A stretch of 64,000 nucleotides of DNA from Marivirga tractuosa DSM 4126 (GTDB lineage: Bacteria > Bacteroidota > Bacteroidia > Cytophagales > Cyclobacteriaceae). The notes beneath the pieces were generated by a model. The model had not been told where the DNA came from. It was given only the letters and a program-made list of their open reading frames with translations, and searched no databases. The first letter of the stretch is position 1. Every line of letters starts with the position of its first letter. Positions 44,872 to 52,536 of this stretch are shown here, piece by piece. A program made the position numbers and the translations under genes. The stretch is taken from positions 4,269,001 through 4,333,000 of the forward strand of contig NC_014759.1 of NCBI RefSeq assembly GCF_000183425.1, read 5' to 3'.

Positions 44872-45606
44872 TTAGATGGTAACTGCCCCGTCAACACTGA
44901 GCGTGGCGCCACTAATGAAAGATGCCTCATCAGATGCTAAAAATGCATAGGCATTAGCAATTTCTTCTGGTTGGCCCAATCTGCCCAAAGGCGTTTTCCC
45001 TTCCAACATATTGATCACTTTTTCCGGTATGCTTTTGACCATTTCGGTAGCTATAAAGCCTGGGGCGATGGCATTTACTGTAATGCCTTTTCTGCCCAAT
45101 TCTCTGGCCCAGGTTTTGGTCATGCCGATTACCCCGGCTTTGGTGGCAACGTAATTAGTTTGTCCAAAATTACCATAGATTCCCACCACGGAGGAAGCAT
45201 TGACAATGCGACCGTAAGCTTGCTCCACCATAAAAGGAGAGATGGCTTTGGTGCAGTAGAAAACTCCGTTTAGATTTACATCCAATACTTTTTGCCATTG
45301 CTCGATACTCATTTTGGCTAAAGTTGCATCTTGGGTAATACCCGCATTGTTAATCAAGATATCTATCTTCCCGAAATCTTGATGAGTTTGCTGAGCGGCT
45401 TTTTCCACTTGGTCAAAAGAGGTAGTATCTACCTGATAGAATTTGGTATTATTGCCAAGCTCTTTAGCAGTCTCTTCGCCTTTTTCTTTTACGATGTCCC
45501 AAATGGCAACTTGAGCACCTTCAGTTATAAATTTTTGAGCAGTAGCTTTTCCAATGCCATTGGCACCACCAGTAATTACCGCTACTTTATCTTTTAGTCT
45601 TTCCAT
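44872..45606 (-). CDS. Short-chain dehydrogenase/reductase, FabG/PhaB-like
   Basis: A 244-residue cytoplasmic oxidoreductase. The Rossmann motif TGGANGIGKA is at about 13-22, NNAG at about 87-90, the catalytic Ser in NASSVVG, and YVATK (Tyr/Lys pair) about 12 residues later. The PGFIATEMV segment and SGATLSVDGA end are typical of 3-oxoacyl-ACP or acetoacetyl-CoA reductases, acting with NADPH or NADH. It is first in the four-gene operon, and its upstream region holds a 12-mer shared with the hydrolase-receptor operon and a palindrome pair (45791-45866). Chain-length preference is unknown. Confidence 0.88.
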   Translation of the reverse strand: MERLKDKVAVITGGANGIGKATAQKFITEGAQVAIWDIVKEKGEETAKELGNNTKFYQVDTTSFDQVEKAAQQTHQDFGKIDILINNAGITQDATLAKMSIEQWQKVLDVNLNGVFYCTKAISPFMVEQAYGRIVNASSVVGIYGNFGQTNYVATKAGVIGMTKTWARELGRKGITVNAIAPGFIATEMVKSIPEKVINMLEGKTPLGRLGQPEEIANAYAFLASDEASFISGATLSVDGAVTI

Positions 45607-45678
45607 AAATGTCGTTTAATTTTGGAAAGCAAATTGGGTAATAAGGGCTTATAGCTCAATATGTAGGTTTAAATTAGA

Positions 45679-45691
45679 GGGGTTGACTATT
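45679..45691. promoter_or_regulatory. Copy of the GGGTTGACTATT motif, SDR operon
   Basis: GGGGTTGACTATT, 73-85 bases upstream of the SDR start codon. The same 12 bases (GGGTTGACTATT) are at 39058-39069, 93-104 bases upstream of the hydrolase start, and at 45917-45928 at the end of the glycosyltransferase gene. All three have the same orientation. A shared operator is inferred. Confidence 0.4.
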
Positions 45692-45790
45692 ATCGATATT
45701 ATTATACAATTAGTGACTGAATTTAATCAGGTTGTTTTGTTCTTCTCCTATTAATGAATTTTTACCTAAATAGCCTCTTTAACCCTCTCA

Positions 45791-45866
45791 TGTTTAGGTG
45801 TTTTCACCTAAACAACTACTATTTTGGCTTAATTTGTCTCACAGATATTTTAAGGTGAAAACACCT
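45791..45866. promoter_or_regulatory. Pair of AGGTG-type palindromes upstream of the SDR operon
   Basis: The first palindrome, 45791-45814, has a perfect 10-bp arm TGTTTAGGTG around TTTT; the second, 45853-45866, is AGGTG-AAAA-CACCT. Their centres are 57 bp apart, exactly as in the pair at 40685-40764. They lie about 185-260 bases before the SDR start, in the 298-base region between it and the glycosyltransferase gene. Confidence 0.5.
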
Positions 45867-45904
45867 GAAGGGGGTAACAAAGATGATATAGCAGCTTAAA
45901 TAAA

Positions 45905-46646
45905 CTATTTAAACAGGGGTTGACTATTTATTTCTTTTGGATGTTTTATCAACTGATGATACTTTTCTTTCAAAATTTGAGGATGAAAACCCTTCATGAA
46001 CATTTTGTAGATCTTTAAATTGGCCATGTTTACTTGCCAATAGCTATTGAGCTCATATTTTCGAGCGGAAACCAAAACAGATTTCGGGATAATGCCAAAC
46101 TTATATTTTTTCCATAGCCTTTTGATCAGCTCAAAATCCTCCATTACTACATATTCCTCATTGAAGCCGTTATTGGATTCAAACACATCTTTTTTGATGA
46201 ATAAAGTTTGATCACCACCTCTACACCAAAGCACCTTGAAACGGGTACAAAAAAGAATTAACTGCCAAGAATGGGTGTTTTGAATCAAATTTGAATCTAT
46301 AACAACCAAAATCAAGCCCTTTATTGATGTATCTGACTAAATCAGTTGCAAAAGATTTTGGTGGCTTTGCGTCTGCATGCACAAAATACAAAATATCTCC
46401 GGTAGCCATTTTTGCTCCTTCATTCATTTGGTGGGCCCTACTGGCTTGCTTGCATTGAATGATTTGCGCTTCATTTTCTTTAACAATTGAAACCGTAGCA
46501 TCTTCACTTCCGGCATCACAAACAATTATTTCAGCTAGGTGTTCTTGTCCACATTGCTTCAAATACTGGATTAATTTACCAATATTATCCGCTTCGTTTA
46601 ATGTCGGAATAATGACAGTTATTTTATTATTCTGGGTTTCGGGCAT
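45905..46646 (-). pseudogene. TIGR04283-like glycosyltransferase split by a frameshift
   Basis: Two overlapping frames together make one family 2 glycosyltransferase. The first (46646 to about 46250) has the nucleotide-sugar start KITVIIPTLNEADNIGKLI, an IIVCDAGSEDATV segment and the metal-binding HADA; the second (about 46255 to 45905) continues with TRFKVLWCRGGDQTLFIKK, FNEEYVVMEDFELIKRLWKK and SVLVSARKYELNSYW. The break is at a run of six T (minus strand, about 46249-46254): deleting one T joins NSF to CTRFKVLWC in frame. It may be a true pseudogene, a sequencing error or a slippage site. TIGR04283 proteins occur with arsenosugar genes; the neighbouring DUF547 gene fits that pattern. Confidence 0.8.
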
Positions 46647-46700
46647 CTGTAATTTAAAATATTGCGTACTTAGATTGAAATCACTTACGAAATAACAATA

Positions 46701-47489
46701 ATGAAAAGATTTAGCCTTACTCTATTTAGTTTTTATTTAGTCTTTTTCTCCTTTTCAAGTCTGGGACAAAGTAAAATCAATAAAGAACCCAATGAGTTCG
46801 TGAGATTGAGCATGAATTTAATATCAGCAGTTAAAAACAGTGGAGATTATCAAAAATATGTTAATGAATACAAAGCATTACCTTTAAAAGAGTTGGCAGA
46901 GTCTCTAGATACGGATCAAAAGATCAAGGCATTCTGGATTAATACTTACAATGCCTATGTACAAATCATTTTAACTGATGACCCTTCACTTTTTGATGAT
47001 AGGGGTGCTTTCTTCAAAGCAGATCAGGTCAATGTAGGAGGAGAGCTGTTAAGCTTGGATTTTATTGAGCATGGAATAATCCGTGGTTCAAAGGTTAAGT
47101 TATCAATGGGCTTTCTAAATGATCCTTTTGCTAGCAAATTGGAGAAGCAATTTAGAGTAGATGATGCCGATGGTAGAATACATTTTGCTTTGAATTGTGG
47201 TGCCACTTCTTGTCCTTATGTGGCAGTTTATAGTGCCTATGAATTAGACAAAGAGCTAGATCAAATTACCCGACAGTTTTTAAAAAGAACTACTGATTAT
47301 AATAAGAGTGAAGATGAGGTATATGTTACCACACTTTTCAGTTGGTTTAAAGGTGATTTCTCCGATGGAGGAGGAGTAATCGGTTTCCTAAAGAAATATG
47401 ACTGTATACCTGAAGATGCTGATCCAAAAGTGAATTATAAAGATTACGATTGGACATTGGATTTAGGTAATTTCATAGAGCTTCAATAG
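46701..47489 (+). CDS. Exported DUF547 protein
   Basis: A 262-residue protein with a signal peptide (1-22, ending SLGQ). The DUF547 core is plain: KIKAFWINTYNAYVQIILTD (about 74-93), DFIEHGIIRG, and RIHFALNCGATSCPYVAVYS (about 155-174) with its conserved Cys pair, then VTTLFSWFKGDFSDGG. The domain's reaction is unknown; its conserved Asn, His and Cys suggest an enzyme. It is divergent from the glycosyltransferase across 54 bases, an arrangement seen in arsenosugar loci, though no radical-SAM ArsS gene is in this window. A terminator follows. Confidence 0.8.
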   Translation: MKRFSLTLFSFYLVFFSFSSLGQSKINKEPNEFVRLSMNLISAVKNSGDYQKYVNEYKALPLKELAESLDTDQKIKAFWINTYNAYVQIILTDDPSLFDDRGAFFKADQVNVGGELLSLDFIEHGIIRGSKVKLSMGFLNDPFASKLEKQFRVDDADGRIHFALNCGATSCPYVAVYSAYELDKELDQITRQFLKRTTDYNKSEDEVYVTTLFSWFKGDFSDGGGVIGFLKKYDCIPEDADPKVNYKDYDWTLDLGNFIELQ

Positions 47490-47534
47490 CGGATTTATTT
47501 AAGATCGTAGTTTAATGGTTTATGGTTTAAAATT

Positions 47535-47564
47535 CCCTCAGTCAGTTTTGGCTGGGGTTTTTTT
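47535..47564 (+). terminator. Intrinsic terminator of the DUF547 gene
   Basis: CCCTCAGTC (47535-47543) pairs with GGCTGGGG (47550-47557), eight pairs with one bulged U, followed by seven T residues. Confidence 0.8.
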
Positions 47565-47719
47565 GTTTAAGTTTATCAATATTTTGGGGTAAGTTCCTAA
47601 AAATCAATGACCTGTTTTATATTTAGTTTAAATTTATTTTATATTTTTAACTTGATCAAGTTACATTGAGCAGATTAGCTTGGGAAGCTAAAGGCGTCTT
47701 TGGGTGGATTTAGCGAATT

Positions 47720-47726
47720 GTTAGGT
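47720..47726 (+). other. Candidate integron core site GTTAGGT (5' boundary of a cassette)
   Basis: GTTAGGT fits the GTTRRRY core of attC/attI sites and lies 12 bases before the preferred start codon of the next gene (47739). The sequence before it (from about 47691, AAGCTAAAGGCGTC...TTTAGCGAATT) resembles the 3' half of the attC-like element at 48913-49048, as expected if a preceding site once joined here. Confidence 0.5.
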
Positions 47727-47738
47727 TTAATTGGATTC

Positions 47739-48908
47739 ATGCAACATAGAATATTAACAATTATTTTATCGATTCTCTTTTTTGGATGCGTGAATTTAAG
47801 TAGACAGAATAAAGATATCAATTCTGACATTTCTGGCGTTTGGATATATGATTATGAAATAAATAATTTATACCTGAATGATACTTCCAGCTTCTTTAAA
47901 ACACCACAACCCATCGTATTTGATTTTAATGAATCAGGAGTATTGAACATTAAAAACTTCGCATTTAAAGACACTATTTTAAATTGGACAACAAAAAAAG
48001 ATTCCTTGCTAGTTTTTGGAGGCAAACAATACAGTATTTTCCGTTTAAATGAATACGATTTAACATTGGTAGACTTTAATAGACCTGATACATTTTGGAC
48101 ATATTTTGAAAGGCCAATTGAAACAAATATAGAATTATCTCAGAATGAAGTTCTTGAACTACTTTTGTCAAAATCATGGTCTATTGAAGAGGAAAATAAA
48201 AGGAGATGGCAAACAGATTTTCAGTTTTATGATAATGGTTTTATGTCTTATAGATATCCAATTCTAGACAGAATGATCAGTGATTCAGCCATTAACATTC
48301 AATTGGAAGGATATGGAGTTGAAAAATATAAAGATTATTATTTTCTATACCAAGCTCCTGATCCATTATCTGGAACAGGCAACAACAGACAAATAAGTCA
48401 ACTGTTAGAAATAGATTCAAACAGTTATTCACTAATAGATTTCGGAATAGGAATAAATGACACTTTAAATTATTTCGGACGCAGTTTTAGTCAACAAAGA
48501 TTAAATGAAATTAAATCGAAGCTTATTGGAAAATGGCATAGCCAAAACACCAGAGATAAGACATACGGTAAATACTTTCCTAACGAACTAATTGAGACTG
48601 ATGAATTTATCCCATTTGAAGGAATCCTGACATATCAATTTCATGAGAATGACAGTGTACAAATATTAATCGATGGAGTTAAGTATTCTAATGCAAGGTG
48701 GATTCTTGGAAACGATGGTAATTTGATTTTATTTGAACAAACTATTAATGATGAATATGGGAAAAGAGTTTATATAGAGCCTATAAACATAATGGAATTA
48801 GAGAATGATATTTTAAAAGTGAGACTTTTCGACTACAATATTTTTCTAGAAGAAACCAGTCCGAGAAGGACTCTTTTAAATATTTTCCAAAAATTCAAGA
48901 AAGAATAA
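47739..48908 (+). CDS. Hypothetical lipoprotein in a putative integron cassette
   Basis: The ATG at 47739 is preferred over 47700 because a lipoprotein signal begins there (MQHRILTIILSILFFGC, lipid Cys in FFGC); this gives 389 residues. The mature part is beta-rich and appears to contain two or three lipocalin-like units, each starting with a GxW motif (SGVWIYDYEI near the N-terminus, KSWSIEEENKRRW in the middle, GKWHSQNTR later). I do not recognise the family and assign no function. The gene is bounded by GTTAGGT 12 bases before the start and by ACCTAAC five bases after the stop, then a long imperfect inverted repeat, which is the layout of a mobile integron cassette. Confidence 0.7.
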   Translation: MQHRILTIILSILFFGCVNLSRQNKDINSDISGVWIYDYEINNLYLNDTSSFFKTPQPIVFDFNESGVLNIKNFAFKDTILNWTTKKDSLLVFGGKQYSIFRLNEYDLTLVDFNRPDTFWTYFERPIETNIELSQNEVLELLLSKSWSIEEENKRRWQTDFQFYDNGFMSYRYPILDRMISDSAINIQLEGYGVEKYKDYYFLYQAPDPLSGTGNNRQISQLLEIDSNSYSLIDFGIGINDTLNYFGRSFSQQRLNEIKSKLIGKWHSQNTRDKTYGKYFPNELIETDEFIPFEGILTYQFHENDSVQILIDGVKYSNARWILGNDGNLILFEQTINDEYGKRVYIEPINIMELENDILKVRLFDYNIFLEETSPRRTLLNIFQKFKKE

Positions 48909-48912
48909 ATAA

Positions 48913-49048
48913 ACCTAACATCAGCTAAAATCAATGGCGGGCTTTCAGTTAATTGATAACTTATTGCTATTTGTTATCTTTTTCTTAGACTGAAAGAAAG
49001 GTGTTTAAACTCGCCACAGTTTTTAGCCATATCGTCATATCGTTATTT
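48913..49048. repeat. attC-like folded site
   Basis: Starts with ACCTAAC (48913-48919, fitting RYYYAAC). The arms pair in order: GCTAAAA (48924-48930) with TTTTAGC (49021-49027); GGCGGG (48936-48941) with CTCGCC (49010-49015), one mismatch; CTTTCAGT (48942-48949) with ACTGAAAG (48989-48996); and an inner GATAAC (48955-48960) with GTTATC (48973-48978). It ends near CGTTATTT (49041-49048), where GTTRRRY would be expected but only GTTA is kept. The stepwise imperfect pairing with a variable terminal loop is how attC sites look. It ends six bases before the stop of the BamA-like gene. Confidence 0.6.
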
Positions 49049-49054
49049 TAAGTC

Positions 49055-50191
49055 TTAAAAAGCCTCATTAAAAGCAATATAAAAACCATTGCTATCTTTC
49101 CCGACAGCATAATCTAGCCTTACATTGATATGCTTTTTGGTATCGAAAGTGAATCGTAAGCCTGCACCTCCTGCATAATTCCATCTGTTCATTCCGTAAT
49201 CGCCCCAGGTTTCGGCTGTTTGTCCAACCGAGCCAAAAGCCGCCAGTCCAATTCGCCAAAACAATTCTTGCCGTACTTCTAACTGGCCTAAAAGGAGATT
49301 GTTGTCTTGAAAGTATCCTTGAAAATACCCTCTCATTTTTTTATTTCCACCTAATTGGGCCAATCGGTTGAAAGGAACGTCCCCAACATTCGACCAAGAA
49401 AATGCATTGGCTGCTAATACAGTTTTGTCAGCTGGAGAATAATAATAAGCATAGTCAAAGGAAATAGCGGTGTAATTGTGCGTACTACCAGTGTATTGGT
49501 GATTAAATTCTATAAAACTTTCTAAATAATGTCCTTCCCTTGGGTAGTATACGGCATCTCTTGTGTCATAAATCATAGCGGGACCTAATCCACTGGTTCT
49601 ATTATAAGTTCCACCGGAGAAATCTTCTTGCTGGAAATCTCCTGAATTATCCCACTCAATAATATCGTAATTCTCAAACCAATAGCGCCCCCCAACAAAT
49701 AAATTAGGAGCTGTTTCTTTTAAAAGAAAAACCCGGACTCTTGGAAAGCTGGCTCTGTAAGTTGAATACACATCTTGTTGACCATTATTACCGATACCAT
49801 AGAAAGGATAAGCGTAATTATAGTACCCAAGTTCCCCTATACTTCGCCATTTGTTCTGATCCCAGAAAATCTGAAAAGGTAAGAATATTAAGGTTTGCTG
49901 TTTGGTGGTATAGCCAGCTGCCAATTGAATCTGGCTAGCATTAATTGGTTTTTTTCTATTCGTAAAAAAATTATACAGAATACTGGCACCGTAAAATAGT
50001 CCTGCTTCAGGTGTATAATAAACTACTGGTAATGGAAATAGGGAATTTTTGTCCGTTTCGTAAAGTGCGGTGTCTAATTCAACTGTTTTCTTGTCGATGT
50101 TATCCTGAGAAAATGCAACTTCTGCAGTAGATATGCTAAGGGTAATAATAGTAAAAAATGAAAATATAAAGTTTTTAAAGGATTGTTCCAT
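49055..50191 (-). CDS. BamA/TamA-family outer-membrane barrel protein
   Basis: A 378-residue protein with a signal peptide (about 1-29, ending AFSQ). The mature part is a 16-strand-type barrel of the surface-antigen (PF01103) family without POTRA domains. Signs are the YDTRDAVYYPREGHYLE motif (about 213-229), LGGNKKMRGYFQGYF (about 277-291, the equivalent of the conserved RGY loop), GAGLRFTFD, and a C-terminal aromatic residue. Such short forms are common in Bacteroidota and their role is unknown, possibly lipid or haemolysin-like export. It is monocistronic on the minus strand. Confidence 0.82.
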   Translation of the reverse strand: MEQSFKNFIFSFFTIITLSISTAEVAFSQDNIDKKTVELDTALYETDKNSLFPLPVVYYTPEAGLFYGASILYNFFTNRKKPINASQIQLAAGYTTKQQTLIFLPFQIFWDQNKWRSIGELGYYNYAYPFYGIGNNGQQDVYSTYRASFPRVRVFLLKETAPNLFVGGRYWFENYDIIEWDNSGDFQQEDFSGGTYNRTSGLGPAMIYDTRDAVYYPREGHYLESFIEFNHQYTGSTHNYTAISFDYAYYYSPADKTVLAANAFSWSNVGDVPFNRLAQLGGNKKMRGYFQGYFQDNNLLLGQLEVRQELFWRIGLAAFGSVGQTAETWGDYGMNRWNYAGGAGLRFTFDTKKHINVRLDYAVGKDSNGFYIAFNEAF

Positions 50192-50341
50192 GAATATTGA
50201 AATAGATAAAATTATATTTTTGTAATCAGTTAATTATAGATTATTTTCAATTCAACTTTGATTTTTATAATCAAGTCGAAATATAATGAGAAATTATGGA
50301 AGGATGTAAAGAGCATCCAATTCAATGATTTTTAAGGCTAA

Positions 50342-52384
50342 ATGAAAAACATCTTATTACTTTCCCTATTGCTTTTGATTGGGTTTCCGCTTTTTGCCCA
50401 GAATTCGGAAGTAGATAGCTTGTTGAATATTGCTAAAACTTCAAATGACAGCACTAAAATTGACATTTATCTTGATTTAGCTATTGGGTATAGGTCGGTG
50501 CAGCCTGATGTAGCACTGAAATACGCTAACGATGCCTTAAAATTGGCAGAACAAAATGATGATTTTACTAATAAGGCCGCTTCCTTACATGTTTTAGGTG
50601 CTATTTATACGGTTTTGGGAGATTATGAAAAGGCAATTTCAAACCTGCTAGAGTCATTGAGGAATTATGAATTACTGGGCAATTCTAAAGGTGTTGCGAA
50701 TTCCTCTAATAGTTTGGGAATCCTATATTTTAATCAGGAAGACTATTCAAATGCGAAGAAGTACTATTCCAAAGCGCTTGATCTCATTGATTCCTCGGAG
50801 TATGCCATGAGTACAGGCGTCTATAAATTAAATATTGGAGAAGTATATCAAGCAACTGGTGAAAATGAAAAAGCTTTAAATTTAGAAAAGCAAGCGTATG
50901 ATATCTTTAATCAGCTAGGGGATATCAATGGGATGGCTTATGCTTTGGGCGTTCAAGGAAAGGTAAATCACCAGCAAGGGAATTACAATAAAGCCATAGA
51001 ACTTACTAAAAGGGCTTTAGAATATTTGATAGAGGATCAAGATTATTTAGGAGCAGTGGAATATTTAAATTTTTTGGTTGAAGTTTATATTGCAACTGAT
51101 AATTTATATTTAGCCGAAGAAAATGCCACAACCGCATTAGAAATTGCAAATCAAATCAATTCCCTAAAATGGAAGATCAAATCATTCGAGAATCTATCAG
51201 AAATTTTCTATCAGAAAGGCCTCTTTCAAATAGCTTACCAATATAAGGATTCCGCTTACATTTATGAAAATAAACTAATGGATGAGGAAAAGCAAAAGCA
51301 GATTGCTAACCTTAGAATTATTTATGAGTCGGAGAAAAAGGAGCAAGAAAACGAAATCCTGAGAATTGATAAAGAGCTAAAACAAAAGCAAATTTTACAA
51401 CAGCGCATACTTAATGTAGCCATAGGAAGTGTGCTAGTGATATTAATTGTTTTTGCAATCATTACATTCAGGGCCAAAAATCAAAAACAAAAAGCTAATA
51501 CCCAACTCAAAATCCAAAATGAGGAAATACGCCAGCAAAGGGAAGAGATTGAAACACAAGCTGAACGACTTAAGTCGATTAATACTGATGTAATTCGAAA
51601 GAATAATTTGATTGAAGAGAAAAACAAGAATATTACGGACAGTATTAATTATGCAAAGCGAATTCAAACTGCTTTGTTGCCCTTTCCTCAAAGAATTGAA
51701 AAAGAATTGGAGGATTTTTTCATTTACTATAATCCTAAAGATATTGTAAGTGGTGATTTTTATTGGTACAGTGATTCAGCAGATAAAGTTGTTATTGCAG
51801 TTGCAGATTGTACTGGCCACGGAATTCCAGGAGCTTTTATGAGTTTTATAGGACATGATATGCTCAACCATATTGTGAATTTTAAAGGTATTACTCAACC
51901 ATCTGAAATTCTAAAACAGCTAAAACTTAGTGTCATTCATATTTTAAGGCAAGAGCAAAGTGATAATCGAGATGGAATGGATATCTCGATCTGCGTTTGG
52001 GATAAAAAGAAAAACACTGTACAGTTTTCAGGAGCAAACCACTCTTTGATTTATATTCAAAATAAACAGCTATATCAACTTAAAGGCAATAAAACGACCA
52101 TGGGTTTTGATGAAGGCAAGAATGTGAAAGATTTTGATGTCCATGAAATTAATTTGGTGGGCGATACTTGCTTTTACTTGTTTTCCGATGGATATGTAGA
52201 TCAATTTGGAGGTGAAAAAGACAAGAAGTTTATGATTAAAAATTTCAGGGAATTGCTGTCCAGCAGTCATATGAAAAAGATGGAGACACAGGGAGTTATT
52301 GTGAAAGAAACTATTGAAGAATGGATGAGGGAAGAAGAACAAGTTGATGATATGTTAGTTTTTGGATTCAGACTTTTTGCTTGA
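50342..52384 (+). CDS. TPR-coiled coil-SpoIIE (PP2C-type) phosphatase
   Basis: A 680-residue signalling protein. Signal peptide 1-19 (ends LFAQ); about 20-330 is TPR repeats (for example ANSSNSLGILYFNQEDYSNAKKYYSKAL); one membrane helix near 357-377 (LNVAIGSVLVILIVFAIITF); a long coiled coil (about 378-440); and a C-terminal SpoIIE-type serine phosphatase (about 440-680) with GDFYWYSDSADKVVIAVADCTGHGIPGAFMS as its metal-binding core and DMLVFGFRL as its end. This class in Bacteroidota is thought to sense envelope state and dephosphorylate anti-sigma or similar factors; its target is not in this window. Confidence 0.9.
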   Translation: MKNILLLSLLLLIGFPLFAQNSEVDSLLNIAKTSNDSTKIDIYLDLAIGYRSVQPDVALKYANDALKLAEQNDDFTNKAASLHVLGAIYTVLGDYEKAISNLLESLRNYELLGNSKGVANSSNSLGILYFNQEDYSNAKKYYSKALDLIDSSEYAMSTGVYKLNIGEVYQATGENEKALNLEKQAYDIFNQLGDINGMAYALGVQGKVNHQQGNYNKAIELTKRALEYLIEDQDYLGAVEYLNFLVEVYIATDNLYLAEENATTALEIANQINSLKWKIKSFENLSEIFYQKGLFQIAYQYKDSAYIYENKLMDEEKQKQIANLRIIYESEKKEQENEILRIDKELKQKQILQQRILNVAIGSVLVILIVFAIITFRAKNQKQKANTQLKIQNEEIRQQREEIETQAERLKSINTDVIRKNNLIEEKNKNITDSINYAKRIQTALLPFPQRIEKELEDFFIYYNPKDIVSGDFYWYSDSADKVVIAVADCTGHGIPGAFMSFIGHDMLNHIVNFKGITQPSEILKQLKLSVIHILRQEQSDNRDGMDISICVWDKKKNTVQFSGANHSLIYIQNKQLYQLKGNKTTMGFDEGKNVKDFDVHEINLVGDTCFYLFSDGYVDQFGGEKDKKFMIKNFRELLSSSHMKKMETQGVIVKETIEEWMREEEQVDDMLVFGFRLFA

Positions 52385-52536
52385 AAATGATGGAATTTAA
52401 ACTTAAATGGACAATTTTAGTCTAAAACTTTGATTATAAGGTCTAAGATTGCATCGTAACAATCTGATTGTAAGTAAATTAAAAGCTATCTCACTTTTTT
52501 CTATGCTTAACTGATTCATCCTATTATTTTTGCACC

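Noticed and set aside
40814..45606. Polyketide or fatty-acid synthesis cluster
   Set aside because: There is no acyl carrier protein, malonyl transferase or active condensing enzyme; the KAS III-like protein lacks key residues and a symporter and ligase suggest uptake instead.
45683..45712. Sigma70-like promoter (TTGACT with a TACAAT) on the plus strand
   Set aside because: It would face away from the SDR operon and toward no gene start, and Bacteroidota promoters do not follow this consensus.
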